DNA of 64,000 bases from Membranipora membranacea (Eukaryota > Bryozoa > Gymnolaemata > Cheilostomatida > Membraniporidae). The first letter of the stretch is position 1, and the number at the start of each line of letters is the position of its first letter. Positions 39,403 through 51,549 of the stretch are shown piece by piece. The notes beneath the pieces are model-generated. The model saw only the letters and a program-made list of their open reading frames with translations. It was not told the origin of the DNA and did no database searches. The stretch is from the NCBI GenBank assembly GCA_914767715.1, contig OU612066.1:33952283-34016282 (forward strand), read 5' to 3'. The position numbers and the translations under genes are program-made.

Positions 39403-40138
39403 TTTGGTCTGATGAAGCAATCGTGTAGCAGAGATGAAGCAATCGCACCATGACTTGACATATGCAATTAAACAATTGTTGTTCAGCCAATCATTATTAA
39501 TGATTATTTAAAACATGACAATGGGGATTTGAATACTTGATATTATCTCATATTCTGATCATATGGTTGTATACTAATACAAGGAAACAATCTTTATTCT
39601 GTTCACAGGTCATGATATATATTTCCCACTTGCGTCAATCATGATATTTTTACCAGTTTATATTTACATTTTGGAGAAAACTAAATAGAATTTCAATTTA
39701 TATTATGATGACGCAAAATCTGTGACAAGGGAATGGGGTGTCAATGATTATTATTGAACTTCAAAACTTTTTAAGGGAACCAAAATGGACACAATAAAAT
39801 CAAAACGATACAACAACTTTCATAGACAGAACTTTAACCGGATATATATACCAATGCTCAATCTTAGTCTCAATCACAGCAACACGTTCCAAGGGGTTCA
39901 TTCTTTTTTCCTTACACTGTTTTGTTGACTTGAAGAGTTAATTACAGGGATATGTTGACTGTGGTTACCTGTTCTGTATCTGCTAGCCTTGGATCACCAC
40001 TTAAAGATCAGAGTATCAAAATCAATATCTAAACTATCCGATAGTCGGTTGTCAATTGTCAATATAGCTCTGTATAGCTCTTACAGGCCCCTTGAGCTCA
40101 GCCTGAAATAATAGTCAAGATAAGAATCTAATACACAC

Positions 40139-40322
40139 TTGTCAAATCCATATGAGAGGTGTAGAAGGAATACATGTTTGGCGTTTCTGAACCCTTTCCT
40201 CTTCATCACATAGGTTCTGGGTAGATCTGTGTAGTATGCAGTAATGCCTTCATCATGACAGACCAAGACATCACACATAAATCCATTCATCTGATACAAA
40301 GAGTCACTGATTGACGAGCGAT
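40139..40322 (-). pseudogene. Orphan FOXRED2 exon copy 3
   Basis: 184 bp, open in the exon frame with several substitutions (VCHDEGITAYYTDLPRTYV). Acceptor cttgtag; donor gtgtgt. Homology to the other copies ends at about 40495. Confidence 0.83.
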
Positions 40323-41377
40323 CTACAAGCACATAAAATCCCTGATACAATCCTGGTAAAACTCTCTGAAATCGACCAAAAAGCTCCATAGACAAAATAC
40401 AGAAATTACACCAATAATTGTGAACATTGCAGTTCGAAGCAGTCGAACATCAATGATACTCAATTTTAACATGTTTCCTTCTATTTTAAAGGAACCATTG
40501 CGTCAGAAATTCCCTGTACCAAGGGTTGGGCAGTAGTTAGTTATTGCCCATGGCTTTCTATTTAACCCAAGTGATGTGTCTGGTTAATGACCCTGTGACG
40601 TAGGAGGGTCCTTATAATATTGCCCATGACTCAAGGCAGTAATAATAAAGGCTATTCATGCATTATAGTGTTGTTACTGAATTCATTCAAATTTTCATAT
40701 CTCGCAAACTGAGTGGGATTTCTCCAAATGATCTTCTGTGTCCACTAATTGAAACATTGTCTATCATCTAGAAGTAAACAATTTTGCTAAACTTTATTTT
40801 TTGAGTGACCCAATGGAACATTGTTTTGGTATTGCTCATGAATATACTAGGTAGTTCGGTTGCTTTCACAGCATGGTCTTTGGATTAGCCAATGACATGT
40901 TAGTATTTTGTGTTTGTCTATTGATACGCAGTTTTATAGTCTGTTTAGGTAATGATGATATTAGATAGTAAATTCAACACTTTATCTATCGATGAGCGGG
41001 CAAATTTCTCAAGTGATTTTTCAAAGGCTAGGTAAACAACAATAGTCAACCAGCATGATACGATGCGCTACTTTCAATCCGATAATTGATGATATTTTTG
41101 GAAGCCTTGTTCAAGCCAAGCAGGTAAGATGTCAAAATCTGTCAACATACATAGAAGGATATTATACGCATGATAATAGGCTTCCTTCCGGACCTGTTAT
41201 ATACTCTTATTCTGCATTAGGATAAACACATCGACAGAGCAGCAGCCAACCTATACTCTTCGTAAGTATTGAAAACAATATTTGATATGGTAGATTGAAT
41301 TATTTTTTGTCAAGTCAAGAAGTATGACACTTTGGTATTGTGTTTATGATACAATGGCTGCTGCACTGCAAGCAATC

Positions 41378-41447
41378 CACAGCCAGCCCTTAAACGCGTT
41401 CGGGATGTGGCGATCGCCATCCCGAACGCTTTTAAGGGCTGGCTGTG
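41378..41447. repeat. 70-bp near-perfect hairpin
   Basis: The left arm cacagccagcccttaaac and the matching right arm flank a centre near gcgatcgc. The arms pair along almost all their length with about two mismatches or indels. It is GC-rich relative to its surroundings and may be a miniature fold-back element. Confidence 0.8.
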
Positions 41448-41992
41448 AATCAATCCAGTAAAATTGCAAATTTGACCAGTAAAAGTAGCTATTTATAGTT
41501 TTTGATGGGCGGAGCAACAAATGACAGTGAAGCGAACAACATCCCTGACTCAAGATGTTGGTCTTCGATTTATTTTTTATCCATCACTGTGTTTTTTTGT
41601 GTAGGTATGCCAAACAGATGCATTGTAGCGTGTCATGACAGCAATATGACACCTATGTAAACTCTCAACTCTTTGGTGTTAATCACAGTTTATAATACTT
41701 GTATATTATTTTCCATATTTTCGTCTGAAATACAATCTATTAATGCTGTGTTTTGAGCACAAAAGCGCTGATTTCTACTAGTGTTGCATTATCATACAAA
41801 AAACCGTCACTTTGTTCACATTATATGAAATGACATCAGGTATGCCTATGTATTGTGCGCTTTCGAACAGACAAGACTATATTATGATTGCTATTATCAC
41901 ATTTTCTGAATTCTGGTTCATTTTTGATAAGATCGAAGTTAAAAGAAGATGCTATTCCTCGAGCTGGTAAACCCTTCGAAACCCTGTGCCAG

Positions 41993-43717
41993 CAGTGCCT
42001 GAGGAAAGCAGCGGTAGTACTAGGGCCTTAAGACGGATGGTTAGAGATATTCTCTCCCCATATTCAAGTTCCAATGCGCAGGCATCTTTTACAGGTACGA
42101 ATCATAATTTATGTGCTATCCATGATTGTACTCTTACTTGATATTGCTCCCCTCGATTTGTAAAGAAAATTTGGTAGCGTGAATCAAAATTTCGCTTGTC
42201 ATGTTTTGACATGGTGTTATCTTAGTGGTCTACATCTTGAGCTAACATATCAATTAGTATCACAGAGTAAGGATAAACAGAGGGGTCACTTCAATGATCG
42301 TTATAGTGCCTGGGGTTTTTGAGCTACTGGGGGAAAATCATCATCTGGCCACCTGCCAGTTTTCAATAAATATATAAGCTAATACGGGATTTTCTCATAC
42401 ATACATGACTACCTTTGTTGGGCCATCAGTCTTTCTGTATTCATCCCAAAGACTGATTTCCAACTTTTTTCAAATGTCCAACCTTCAAGCTATACACCAT
42501 ATTCTTGTCATTTTTTGCTAGGATACATAGGCTATGATTTATATGGGTTTTTTAGAATGAGTTATATCATATAGATTAACAAGCGGCTTGGGTCAGTACA
42601 CGGACATTTCCTAATTTTGATGACCAGCCATCCATCAATTGTCACATGTAAATCTATATGGAAAAACTCATTTTAAAAACCCATATAACTCATAGCCTAT
42701 GTATCCTAGCAAAAAATGACAACAATATGGTGTATAGCTTGAAGGTTGGACATTTCAAAAAAGTCTTTGGGATAAATACAGAATGAATTATGACCTATCA
42801 AAGGTAGGTATGTCTGCCTAAAACCTCACATTGTAACTTATATAATTATTGAAATTTGCAGGTTGCCAGATTGACGATTTTCCCCCAGTGGATCAAAACC
42901 GCAGGCACTATAACGATCATTGAAGTGTCCCCTCTGTTTATCCCTACTCTGTGTTAGTATCTTTGACACTATTATCCATAATAGTAAATTTTAACTGCCA
43001 TAAGAAAATAATGCCGTTTTGTTTGTTTTTGTCTCTATAGGGTGCACCGGGTCTGTATTATAATTCATTTCTATGCAGCAACATGATTGCACAACTACCG
43101 AATGAAGGTCATAATGAATTGAAAGCAACTATGGAAAATTACAGCGTCTTTGAAACTGTAATGTATATTTTGATATGATGATAGGAATTTATTATTATAG
43201 TGGATGGTTGTTCTGAACCAGAATCTGACACAGGTGATACAGTCTCTGATATTCTCGCCGATGACCCAGAGTGGTTTCCAGAAGAGATGCAAGACCTGGA
43301 TATTCAATCTGGGTCAGCACCTCAGCTTCCAGATTTTGCAAAATAGTGAGTATTTTTTCATGGATTTGGCAAACTAGAAAATATTACAGCCTAAATTTTG
43401 GCTGAGTAAACTGAAGCAGTATTGCAGAATAGTCCCAGACGATGTTAAGTAATCATCGTCAAAATGTGAATTACTTTACTCAACTCTATTTTAGCAAACT
43501 AGGCCACCCATCAGATGAGGCTAATGCGATCGTTCCAATATTGAAGCTGTTCGATATATTGAGAGTCTGTAGCTACTGCGTGATTGAAAGTTTTCCAAGA
43601 ATTTGGAAATATTGGTTTTTTCCACTCAATGATATGAGATTGTTTGGGTTCGTTATCAGAATGCGTAAAACAACTGACCAACAAGCAACCCAGTCCCTGA
43701 TTAACTTGCACTCATAA
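41993..43717 (+). CDS. Possible multi-exon gene, product unrecognised
   Basis: Three segments join in phase with plausible splice sites. 41993-42094 (after ccag, donor gtacga) encodes VPEESSGSTRALRRMV and DILSPYSSSN. 43201-43345 (after attatag, donor gtgagt) encodes an acidic peptide with CSEPESDTGDTVSDILADD and PEWFPEEMQDLDIQ. 43495-43717 (after attttag) encodes KLGHPSDEANAIVPILKLFD and ends at a stop. The first intron contains the inverted-repeat element 42261-42953. I do not recognise the family. An upstream MPNRC start at 41607 with a following donor resembles the beginning of a THAP zinc finger, but its phase does not fit the next exon. The exons may instead be relics. Confidence 0.35.
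42261..42953. mobile_element. 693-bp inverted-repeat (fold-back) MITE
   Basis: Arms of about 300 bp (42261-42571 and 42655-42953) begin CACAGAGTAAGGATAAACAG and pair nearly throughout, around a unique spacer of about 84 bp. The 7-bp flank ttagtat is duplicated at 42254-42260 and 42954-42960. There is no ORF of note. The ends match the 32-bp palindrome at 764-795, so at least two members of the family are in the window. The superfamily is not clear. Confidence 0.88.
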
Positions 43718-45033
43718 CAACAATTTTTTTAGGTTTTTGACTTGTTTATCATTTATCATGCAATGGTGTGTTTAGCATCACAGCCGTTCTCAGCACACAT
43801 TGCCTTTATTTCTTCAGACTCCTGGCAGCAGCTTACTTTGAAGGAACTTTGGCAAACATCCGTGGCACACAGCAACAATTACAGAGACACCAGTCTACAG
43901 CAGTGATACGCTGCTCATACAATCTCTGTCTTGCCTCCCATCTCGACTGCCCAGCAGCTTACTCTCCAGGTTGCGCTGGCTGTTTGCGACGCCATCCAGG
44001 AGAAATATTACCTTTGTTTCGCCGATCATTATTTGATGGAAGCCTCTATAGCCGCCCCAGAGCATAACCATTGCTCTCACCATCACTTAACCTTGAATCA
44101 GCGATGGTTGACCTCCTTACCATAATCAGGTTATGAATAAGAACTTCCTTGGCATCTTTGCAGTCTATCACCATTATACAAATGTATTCAAATATATCTG
44201 TATTCCAAACAATTTTACACCATAGTGCTAAAATAAATAAACAGACTGTTGTTTGGGGCTTATTTCATTTTGACAGCAATGCAATCTTGCCTGACAGAAT
44301 ATTTATAATCTTTGGAATAGGTTAATCACGTTCCATTTCACCTTGTGTATTATTTATCAGTGATCCAGAATGGATAACAACTCTTTTCACAAGCCCTAGC
44401 ATTAGATGTTGGTAAAATAAGAACAGCATGGGATCATTGAGTCATCGAACCAGCTCAGTAATTGTTTGTGTTTAACCAAGATCAGATCTGAGTCAGATCG
44501 TAGTTTTCATCAAACTCACTGATTGAGAAGCAGTTGTTTCTTTATCTAGTAATTATCTAATTAGCTTATTACAGTTATACAAACACTTGCCTAGGATGAT
44601 TGCAATAGCTTTCAAGCTATGAACAAGACACACTATTCATCATTTTATCGTCAGTGAAGGATGTATGTTGAATAATTGTTGATGTAAACAATCTGTGGGT
44701 AATATAAACTATAGCACTGGCGTATGTCATATTAGCCTTTTGGTATGATCAGAGTTGCATATGAACACTTGTGGTCTGCAGCAAACATTGCGTCACATCA
44801 CAATGTTTGCATTGAAGCTGAATCATTCAGGTGTTACCATGGCAATGTAACAACAACAACTATAGCTTTGGGGAATCCAGTTCAGACCTGCCTGGAAAAG
44901 TATCAGACTTGCCATATATATTTTTAAATAACCGAGTAATTAAATTTTCAATTACAACTCAATTTCAAAATCTTTTGTTTCTTTTAAGTAACGAGTAGTG
45001 CATTTCTAAATTATTGCTGCCTCTTCTAGTGGT
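43718..45033. other. Stretch with one unassigned open region
   Basis: After a possible acceptor (tttcttcag at about 43818) a frame reads SWQQLTLKELWQTS and so on to a TGA at 43904-43906. It then continues in the same frame with LTLQVALAVCDAIQEKYYLC to about 44125. I do not recognise a family, and the stop argues against a working exon. The rest, to 45033, is AT-rich with nothing recognised. Confidence 0.3.
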
Positions 45034-45780
45034 AGACTGTAGAATGTAACATCCGTTAAATACTTCTTTACCATTTTCTTTACATTCTGTTTGCCAGGCC
45101 TCTGTTGACGGAATTTTTTTGCAATTTGTAATGCGAGCTCTGCTGACTATGAGCTCTGATCCCACTTGTGCATCTTGTCAGAGGATGAATTGATGTTTTT
45201 ACCAGTAAAGATAAGGTGAGATGTGATTAGGTAGCAAGAGCCACCTTAATGTATAACTATTCAAAAACCACATCATCACGATTGCATATAATACTTTGCT
45301 GCAAGTTTCAATGAAATATAACTCTATACATTGAAACTTAACATGATATTAATAATTGTATATTTGCCAAAATTCTATTTGACCCTTGATGTACGCTGCT
45401 ACATTTGGATTAGTTTAGGTTGATTAAAAGGTTGATTTAAATAACTTAAAAACTTAGAAATGATAACAATAAAGATGATGGCTTGCCCATAGAGTGAGGT
45501 GTGTGATAGTCATTTAGACTCAATGTTATAATCTATCTAGCACAGCATTGGGGATAGTTCGAAAGATTCTGGCGTACTACATTTCCTAATAACTGATTCT
45601 TTCTCTTCTCTTTTTCTAGCTTCCAATTAATGATCAAGCTTTTGAGGATGAATTATATTCTGGTCGCTTATGATCTTGAACGTAGTTGGTAGATTTGCTC
45701 ATGCTACACGAAATTTAAGTGCTAGAGAGTGCTTACTTGTGAGTAATTCTTTGTCCTGCACCAATCTATGATAGAGTGCA
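45034..45780. repeat. Junction of two lectin flanks; lectin deleted between them
   Basis: 45034-45285 matches the upstream flank of a minus-strand lectin (compare 30160-30405). From about 45286 it switches to the downstream flank of a plus-strand lectin (compare 25967-26460). A B/D-type lectin that should lie between is missing, implying a deletion in this unit. Confidence 0.7.
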
Positions 45781-46315
45781 GGGTAATCGCCAAGCAAATA
45801 TTATTGGATTTGATCCCCTTCAGCCAACTGCTGGCGATTTTTGTTTGGGAGTCATTAGTCTGCAGTGTCAGTGTGGTGTGGTCTCAATTCATGGCCATTG
45901 AGGCAAAATGGACACCTTGTCAAGTTGGTTGAAACTTAAAATCATAGAAAGAGTCCTTTGAAACAGACGCCATGCCATGTCGGAAGTGCTCATACAGATA
46001 TTCATAATACGACAATCCTGAGCCTGAGCACCCAAAAGGGGTCAATAGCGGAACCAATTTTGACCAAGATAAATAATGTGTTCAAACTGGTTATTTATCA
46101 GAGGACGAGCACCGAGATTGAAATTCATGTTTTTGTCTAGCTTGAGTTTTGTTCCTATACAATTGCAATAGTTTTGTAACACAAGATGTCCTTAGAACAA
46201 GGAACCAAATGATGTGAATTTGGCAGCAATGTTGAGACAGCTGTCAATCAAATTGTTATACAGGCCCCTTGAGCTCAGCCTGAATTAATAGTCAAGATAA
46301 GAATCTAATACACAC

Positions 46316-46501
46316 TTGTCAAATCCATATGAGAGGTGTAAAAGGAATACATGTTTGGCGTTTCTGAACTCTTTTCTCTTCATCACATAGTTTCTGGGTA
46401 GATCTGTGTAGTATGTAGTAATGCCTTCATCATCACAGACCATGACATCACATATATATATACATTTATCTGATACAAAGAGTCACTGATTGACGAGCGA
46501 T
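46316..46501 (-). pseudogene. Orphan FOXRED2 exon copy 4, frameshifted
   Basis: 186 bp: two extra bases in a ta-rich tract near 46455 shift the frame after the SSISDSLYQ segment. Acceptor sequence as in the other copies. Confidence 0.82.
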
Positions 46502-48344
46502 CTACAAGCACATAAAATCCCTGATACAGTCCTGGTAAAACTCCCTGAAATCGACCAAAAAGCTCCATAGACAAAATACAGAAATTACACCAATAATTGT
46601 GAACATTGCAGTTCGAAGCAGTCAAAATTCAATGATACTCAATTTAAACATGTTTCCTTCTATTTTAAAGGTTAAATTACCAGAATGATGGAACTTATCT
46701 GTAGACCTCAGGTCAAGGATGTTTCTAATACTCGTCAAGTATGTATTGAGGATTTTGGCTTGATTTTATAGATCCTTTGCAATAATTCATCCCAGTTTAA
46801 GTCTCAATATTCAAAGAATGACTTCTGGCAAATTCCGGCTGCGTAGAATATGAAGTAAAATAAATTGGTGTTGCATTCATCAATGTACAAATCTAATGTA
46901 CATCCTTGCTTATAGTACAATTTGATGTTGTCCCAATGGAGAGAAAAGCCTAATACAAAAGATCAGGATTTATCTTTGTATGAAGGGTAAACTCAAGAAA
47001 GGAAGCAGAAATGATGTCAAACACGATTCAAATACTCAAGGTCAAAAACGAGTACAGTGATAGAGGTGGGTTTTTATTTATTCGGTTCCTGCATCTAGTA
47101 AAAATTGAGATTCAGACATGGCCAACTAAAAAAATAGTGCAATGGTATGGTCTTGTAGTTGGGGACTAGTAAGGCGACCATCCGATTAATCTAGTTGGGT
47201 ACTAATGCCCGCCCACGCACTCAGGCAGGCCAGTCCCTCTGACTCTGGAACATAAGGCCCTCACAGAGCAGACACCAACTAACGTTTATTGCAGAGGGCC
47301 TGCAAATACATCAGACAAAAATCTCCCTCCGAACCCCACTCCAGATCGTGTTTTAAAATAATTAACTGTCAGCCTTCATTCTTGGTTGATGTAATAGAGT
47401 CAATATCTTCATAGAAAAAATTGACTTTGTAGTCCAGGTCTTGATGGTATGAGCATGAGAAAGGTCAACGGAAGACAGGGACTATGATTTTAACATATAT
47501 AGCAAATTCATCACGGGGTAAATCTTAATTTTTAAGATTTTATTTTGCTGAAGAGTTTATTTTGTTGAAGAATTTGTTTTGTCGAAGAATTTATTTTGTT
47601 GAAGAATTTATATTGTAAAATATTGCGGCTGTTTAGAATATAAAGTAAAATAAATGGTGTTACATTCATCATTGTTTAAAACTAATTTAAATCATTGCTT
47701 ATATCTGGATGTGAAAATGAAGCCAGTTCAAACAGTCAAAGCAGTATATTATCTTCTCTCACAGATGAACAGTCTCCTTGCATTTACACATTTACAATCA
47801 CTCCATTCTCCACTTGTCTTGGGGCAGACGCATGACTCATTTCCGTTGGTGTTGTCAGGCTCACTAGATCTCCATGAAGGTGCAACCTCGGGGAACTCCT
47901 CAGCATCCAATCTGTTCCAGAACGCTTCTGTGCTATATCCATCCCAAAAGAATGTCTGTTGATCGACATCCTCCTGAGCACCGATATATATGAACGCTGA
48001 GTTTGAGTCTGAAATGGGACACAGTTATAGAGATAGTTATATGTCTTAATTCATATCAGGCTTACAAAGAAAAAAAATGCTGCGATGTGTGACTTCGCAA
48101 AATGAGGCTAGAAAAATGCATCTTTTTTATATACTCAACAAAATCCGGACCAAAAAAATTATAAAAGTTGACATAAAAGAACAAAGTGAATAGTTGCAAA
48201 ATTCATGCGTCAAACGACCTACCAAGTGTGTTTTCCATGAGGAATTGCTTGAGGTTATCTCTTCTCCACTGAGTTTCAGCAGTCACCATGAAGCCCAAGT
48301 AGGTCTCACTGCAAAGTTCTCTGGCATCCACATAATACTCCCTT

Positions 48345-51300
48345 CTCAGTTATTTAAAGTCAAAAATGCTCAGTTGTAGTTATCTCCTCCTTACTTTTCC
48401 AAAAGCTATCTCCTTCCTACAGTTTTTAATTCAGAATAACCACATTTGGTCACCTGGATCGTTAGTCAATCAGCTAACTATTCATTTATCTTTTTCTGCA
48501 AAAAACTCCAAATCTGACAAAAAATCTCCAAGTTTGTGTTTTTCTGTTTGGGCAGAACTACATTTCGACATGGTAACTCACAGAGATCTGGTTTTTTTCG
48601 GAGCATCAGTTCATCACATTATCTAAATGAGCTTTTGAGGGCATGCTTGAAATATTTTTTCAACATATTTAAAATTGCGATTTACTTTTTCATTACGGTG
48701 TTTATTTCTCCATCAGTCCAGTGGCAATGTTGCGCAAGGCAGTGCAAAGAGCCTATATATTTGTAGTTTCTATGCCATTGTGTACAGTTTCAAACAAATT
48801 CTAATTGCCTTTTATCAAAGGAGTGGAGCAATTTATAAATGACAATGGAGATGCTATACTGAACTTAAACAAAAGAATATTTCTGTTGGTTGATATAAGT
48901 TTTCAGTATAGATCGTGGTGACCCATCAGTCACCCATCAAATTCTATCAGAATGACTATAGACCTCAAAATAATTAATATTATTAATATTCCGAAACATG
49001 GTTTGGATTTGGCTTTTTCAGTGGACACTGTTCAATGATAGCATTTTCAAACTACACCCAAATGTTTGAGCTTAAATTTTACTCGAATGTCATCCCAATA
49101 TTTTTATTATTGAAAAACACTAATGTAACTATGCTGGATGCGTATAGGATTATGATAACTGTGTGTCTGGAGGGCTCACCCTTAATAGCACACATGATAT
49201 TCTATGTGAAATATTCTGCTGCATTTTCAGTGAGCTGGTTTCTGTATGTTCGACCTTGGTGTATTTATCACCATTAAGGAATTGCAGTCCTGAAATAACT
49301 ATTGAGAGCATTCATGTTACGGTTGAATTTGTACATTTTTTTTAAAAATCGTGCCCTGGGACTGCATCTATACTGCAACAATTTATAATGTTGTTACTTT
49401 TGAGGATTCGGTTAGCCAAACAGGTGGGCTGCCTCAATAAACAACAAATCTGAGATGGCCTCCACAAAAATTGGAAGCAATTCTTCACGCAGTGCATTGA
49501 AACGATCCAAGTACAATTGAGACCTCTGCTGGATGAAGATACCAGTTAGAGCAATTACAGACATTGTTTTCTCAGAGTAAATTTTCTAATCCCTCAAGAA
49601 AATCTTAGTTGTAAACAACCAGTGTATTGCAGTCTCTGTGTTTCATTACAGGGAAAGAATTTGTTACTGTTGTGCCTTGTTTATCTTTTCCAAAGGATTT
49701 AAAGGCAACGTAATTTTAGAATATCAAAACCTGAGGATTACCTTTGTGTCTCAAGACTTGTTGCTTCTTATGATATTAATGTATTATAGCATTATTACAT
49801 CAGATTAAAATTGAAGGTTGAATTAAATCAGATGTCTTGTCGCAAGCAACATCCTGGAGCATAGGCGGCAAAATTTGTTGCCTTAGTGGCCAGGCCGCAA
49901 TATCTGCGCCAGGTTGCTCTCTGTTTGCAGGCAGGTCGGAGCACACCTGGGTTCCAACCAAAGCCCAGTGCTAGATAATTTGTAATTCCTGCTCAGTCCA
50001 AATATATTTTCCAACCAGCATTCCAAGCCCGAAACCCCGGTTCTGATACAAAAAATTTAGCCCATATTGAGTGCCCCGTTTTTTTATACCAATATTATTG
50101 CATCTCAAATATCATAACATATTATGTTGAATCAAAAGGCTCTAGTGGCTGGCTACTCATATATTTACATTTTTGCAATCGACCATGACACCTTGTCGAC
50201 ATTCAGTTATCCACACTCTCTTTACTCAACAAAAACATGGTCCATGCTTCTAAAAAGTTATACAAGGTTGCGATCACTTCACTCTTGGTTCGCCGGGTAA
50301 ACCTTCTTCCGGGAGTTATAGCACAATCAAGTAGAGGGTGCCCTGGGACTGCATCTATACTGCAACAAGTTATAATGTTGTTACTTTTGAGGATTCGGTT
50401 AGCCAAACAGGTGGGCTGCCTCAGTAAACAACAAATCTGAGATGGCCTCCAAACAAAATCTGAAGCAATTCTCCACGCGGTGCATTGAGACGATCCAAGT
50501 ACAATTGAGACCTAAGCTGGATGAAGATATCAGTTAGAGCAATTGGAGACATTGTTTTCTCAGAGTAATTTTTCTAATCCCTCAAGAAAATCTTATTTGC
50601 AAACAACCAGTTGTATTGCAGTCTCTGTGTTTCATTACAGGGAAAGAATTTGTTACTGTTGTGCCTTGTTTATCTTTTCAAAATGATTTAAAGGCAATGT
50701 AATATTAGAATATCAAAACCTGAGGATAACCTTTGTGTCTCAAGACTCATTAACACTGAAGGTAGATTTAAATCAGATATCTTGTCACAAGCTACATCCC
50801 GGAGCATAAGCGGCAAAATTCGTTGCCTTAGTGGCCAGGCCACAATATCTGCGCCAGGTTGCTCTCTGTTTGCAGGCAGGTTGGAGCACACCTGGGTGCC
50901 AACCAAAGCCCAGTAGACGATGGACCGCAGATACATTTGATATGAGGCCCTTTCGATAAATATAAGGTCAAATGATTGCACAGACCAAGGGTACATTGTG
51001 GCAGCATCATTCAAGGATTGTAATAGTTAATCCTATTGTAAAAACTGCCACAATACTACCTTCCTAGCTATACCCACCGTATCAATTTAGCTAGGATAGT
51101 TGGGTGTAATTCAAGCATAAAACTTCATGTCTAATTGTGGAGTAAGGCTGTACAAAGAGAAATTTTTACGGGAGAGCCTGCATATTCTATATTTTTTACT
51201 GCAACCAAAAACTTTGAATTCAGTTCATTCTCCAGAACCCTATAATTGTGAAAAATAGATGAAAGGAGTTTTTGGCATCAAGCTTCCCATAACTTTCCCC

Positions 51301-51549
51301 TTGACACAAAGCTTGCAGGTACCTTGACCAAGGAGTAAAAAACTCTTTCCTTGACTATTGTTAAACAATCTACTCTGAATCCCTTTACTCTGTGAAGCAG
51401 TCTATCCACATGCTTGAAACTAAAATGTTTTACACCGATAGATCGATGGGGTGATAACTCTATACTGCAAATGAGCCACCAAGTTTCAACAATAAGAGAA
51501 GACAACTTCTTAGCCTAAGATTTGCCCAAATTGACTTTAATGAACTGAG
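48345..51549. mobile_element. 3.2-kb TIR transposon inserted in lectin F exon 2
   Basis: The ends are inverted repeats: left CTCAGTTATTTAAAGTCAA, right (reverse complement) CTCAGTTCATTAAAGTCAA. The flanking TT is duplicated (48343-48344 and 51550-51551). No transposase was recognised: the longest ORFs are about 80-108 codons and lack familiar motifs, so it is probably non-autonomous. The interior has a direct repeat of about 600 bp. The superfamily is unassigned; a 2-bp TT duplication is unusual. Confidence 0.88.
49351..50914. repeat. ~600-bp direct repeat inside the 3.2-kb transposon
   Basis: Copy 1 starts at 49351 and copy 2 at 50339, each beginning gccctgggactgcatctata and ending at caaagcccagt (about 49970 and 50914). 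The spacer is about 370 bp. Copies differ by scattered substitutions and small indels. Confidence 0.85.

Larger units (their letters stand above)
40078..45033. other. ~4.96-kb block interrupting a lectin upstream flank
   Basis: The flank consensus around 30150 (agctctgta|gactgtagaatg) breaks after agctctgta at about 40077 and resumes at gactgtagaatg at about 45034. The block between includes an orphan FOXRED2 exon at its left edge, a hairpin, an inverted-repeat element and a possible short multi-exon gene. No terminal repeats were seen at its edges, so I call it an insertion by rearrangement and not a transposon. Confidence 0.6.

Noticed and set aside
41607-41656. THAP zinc-finger start (MPNRC...)
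   Set aside because: Only the first few residues fit, a stop or donor follows at once, and the phase does not match the next candidate exon.
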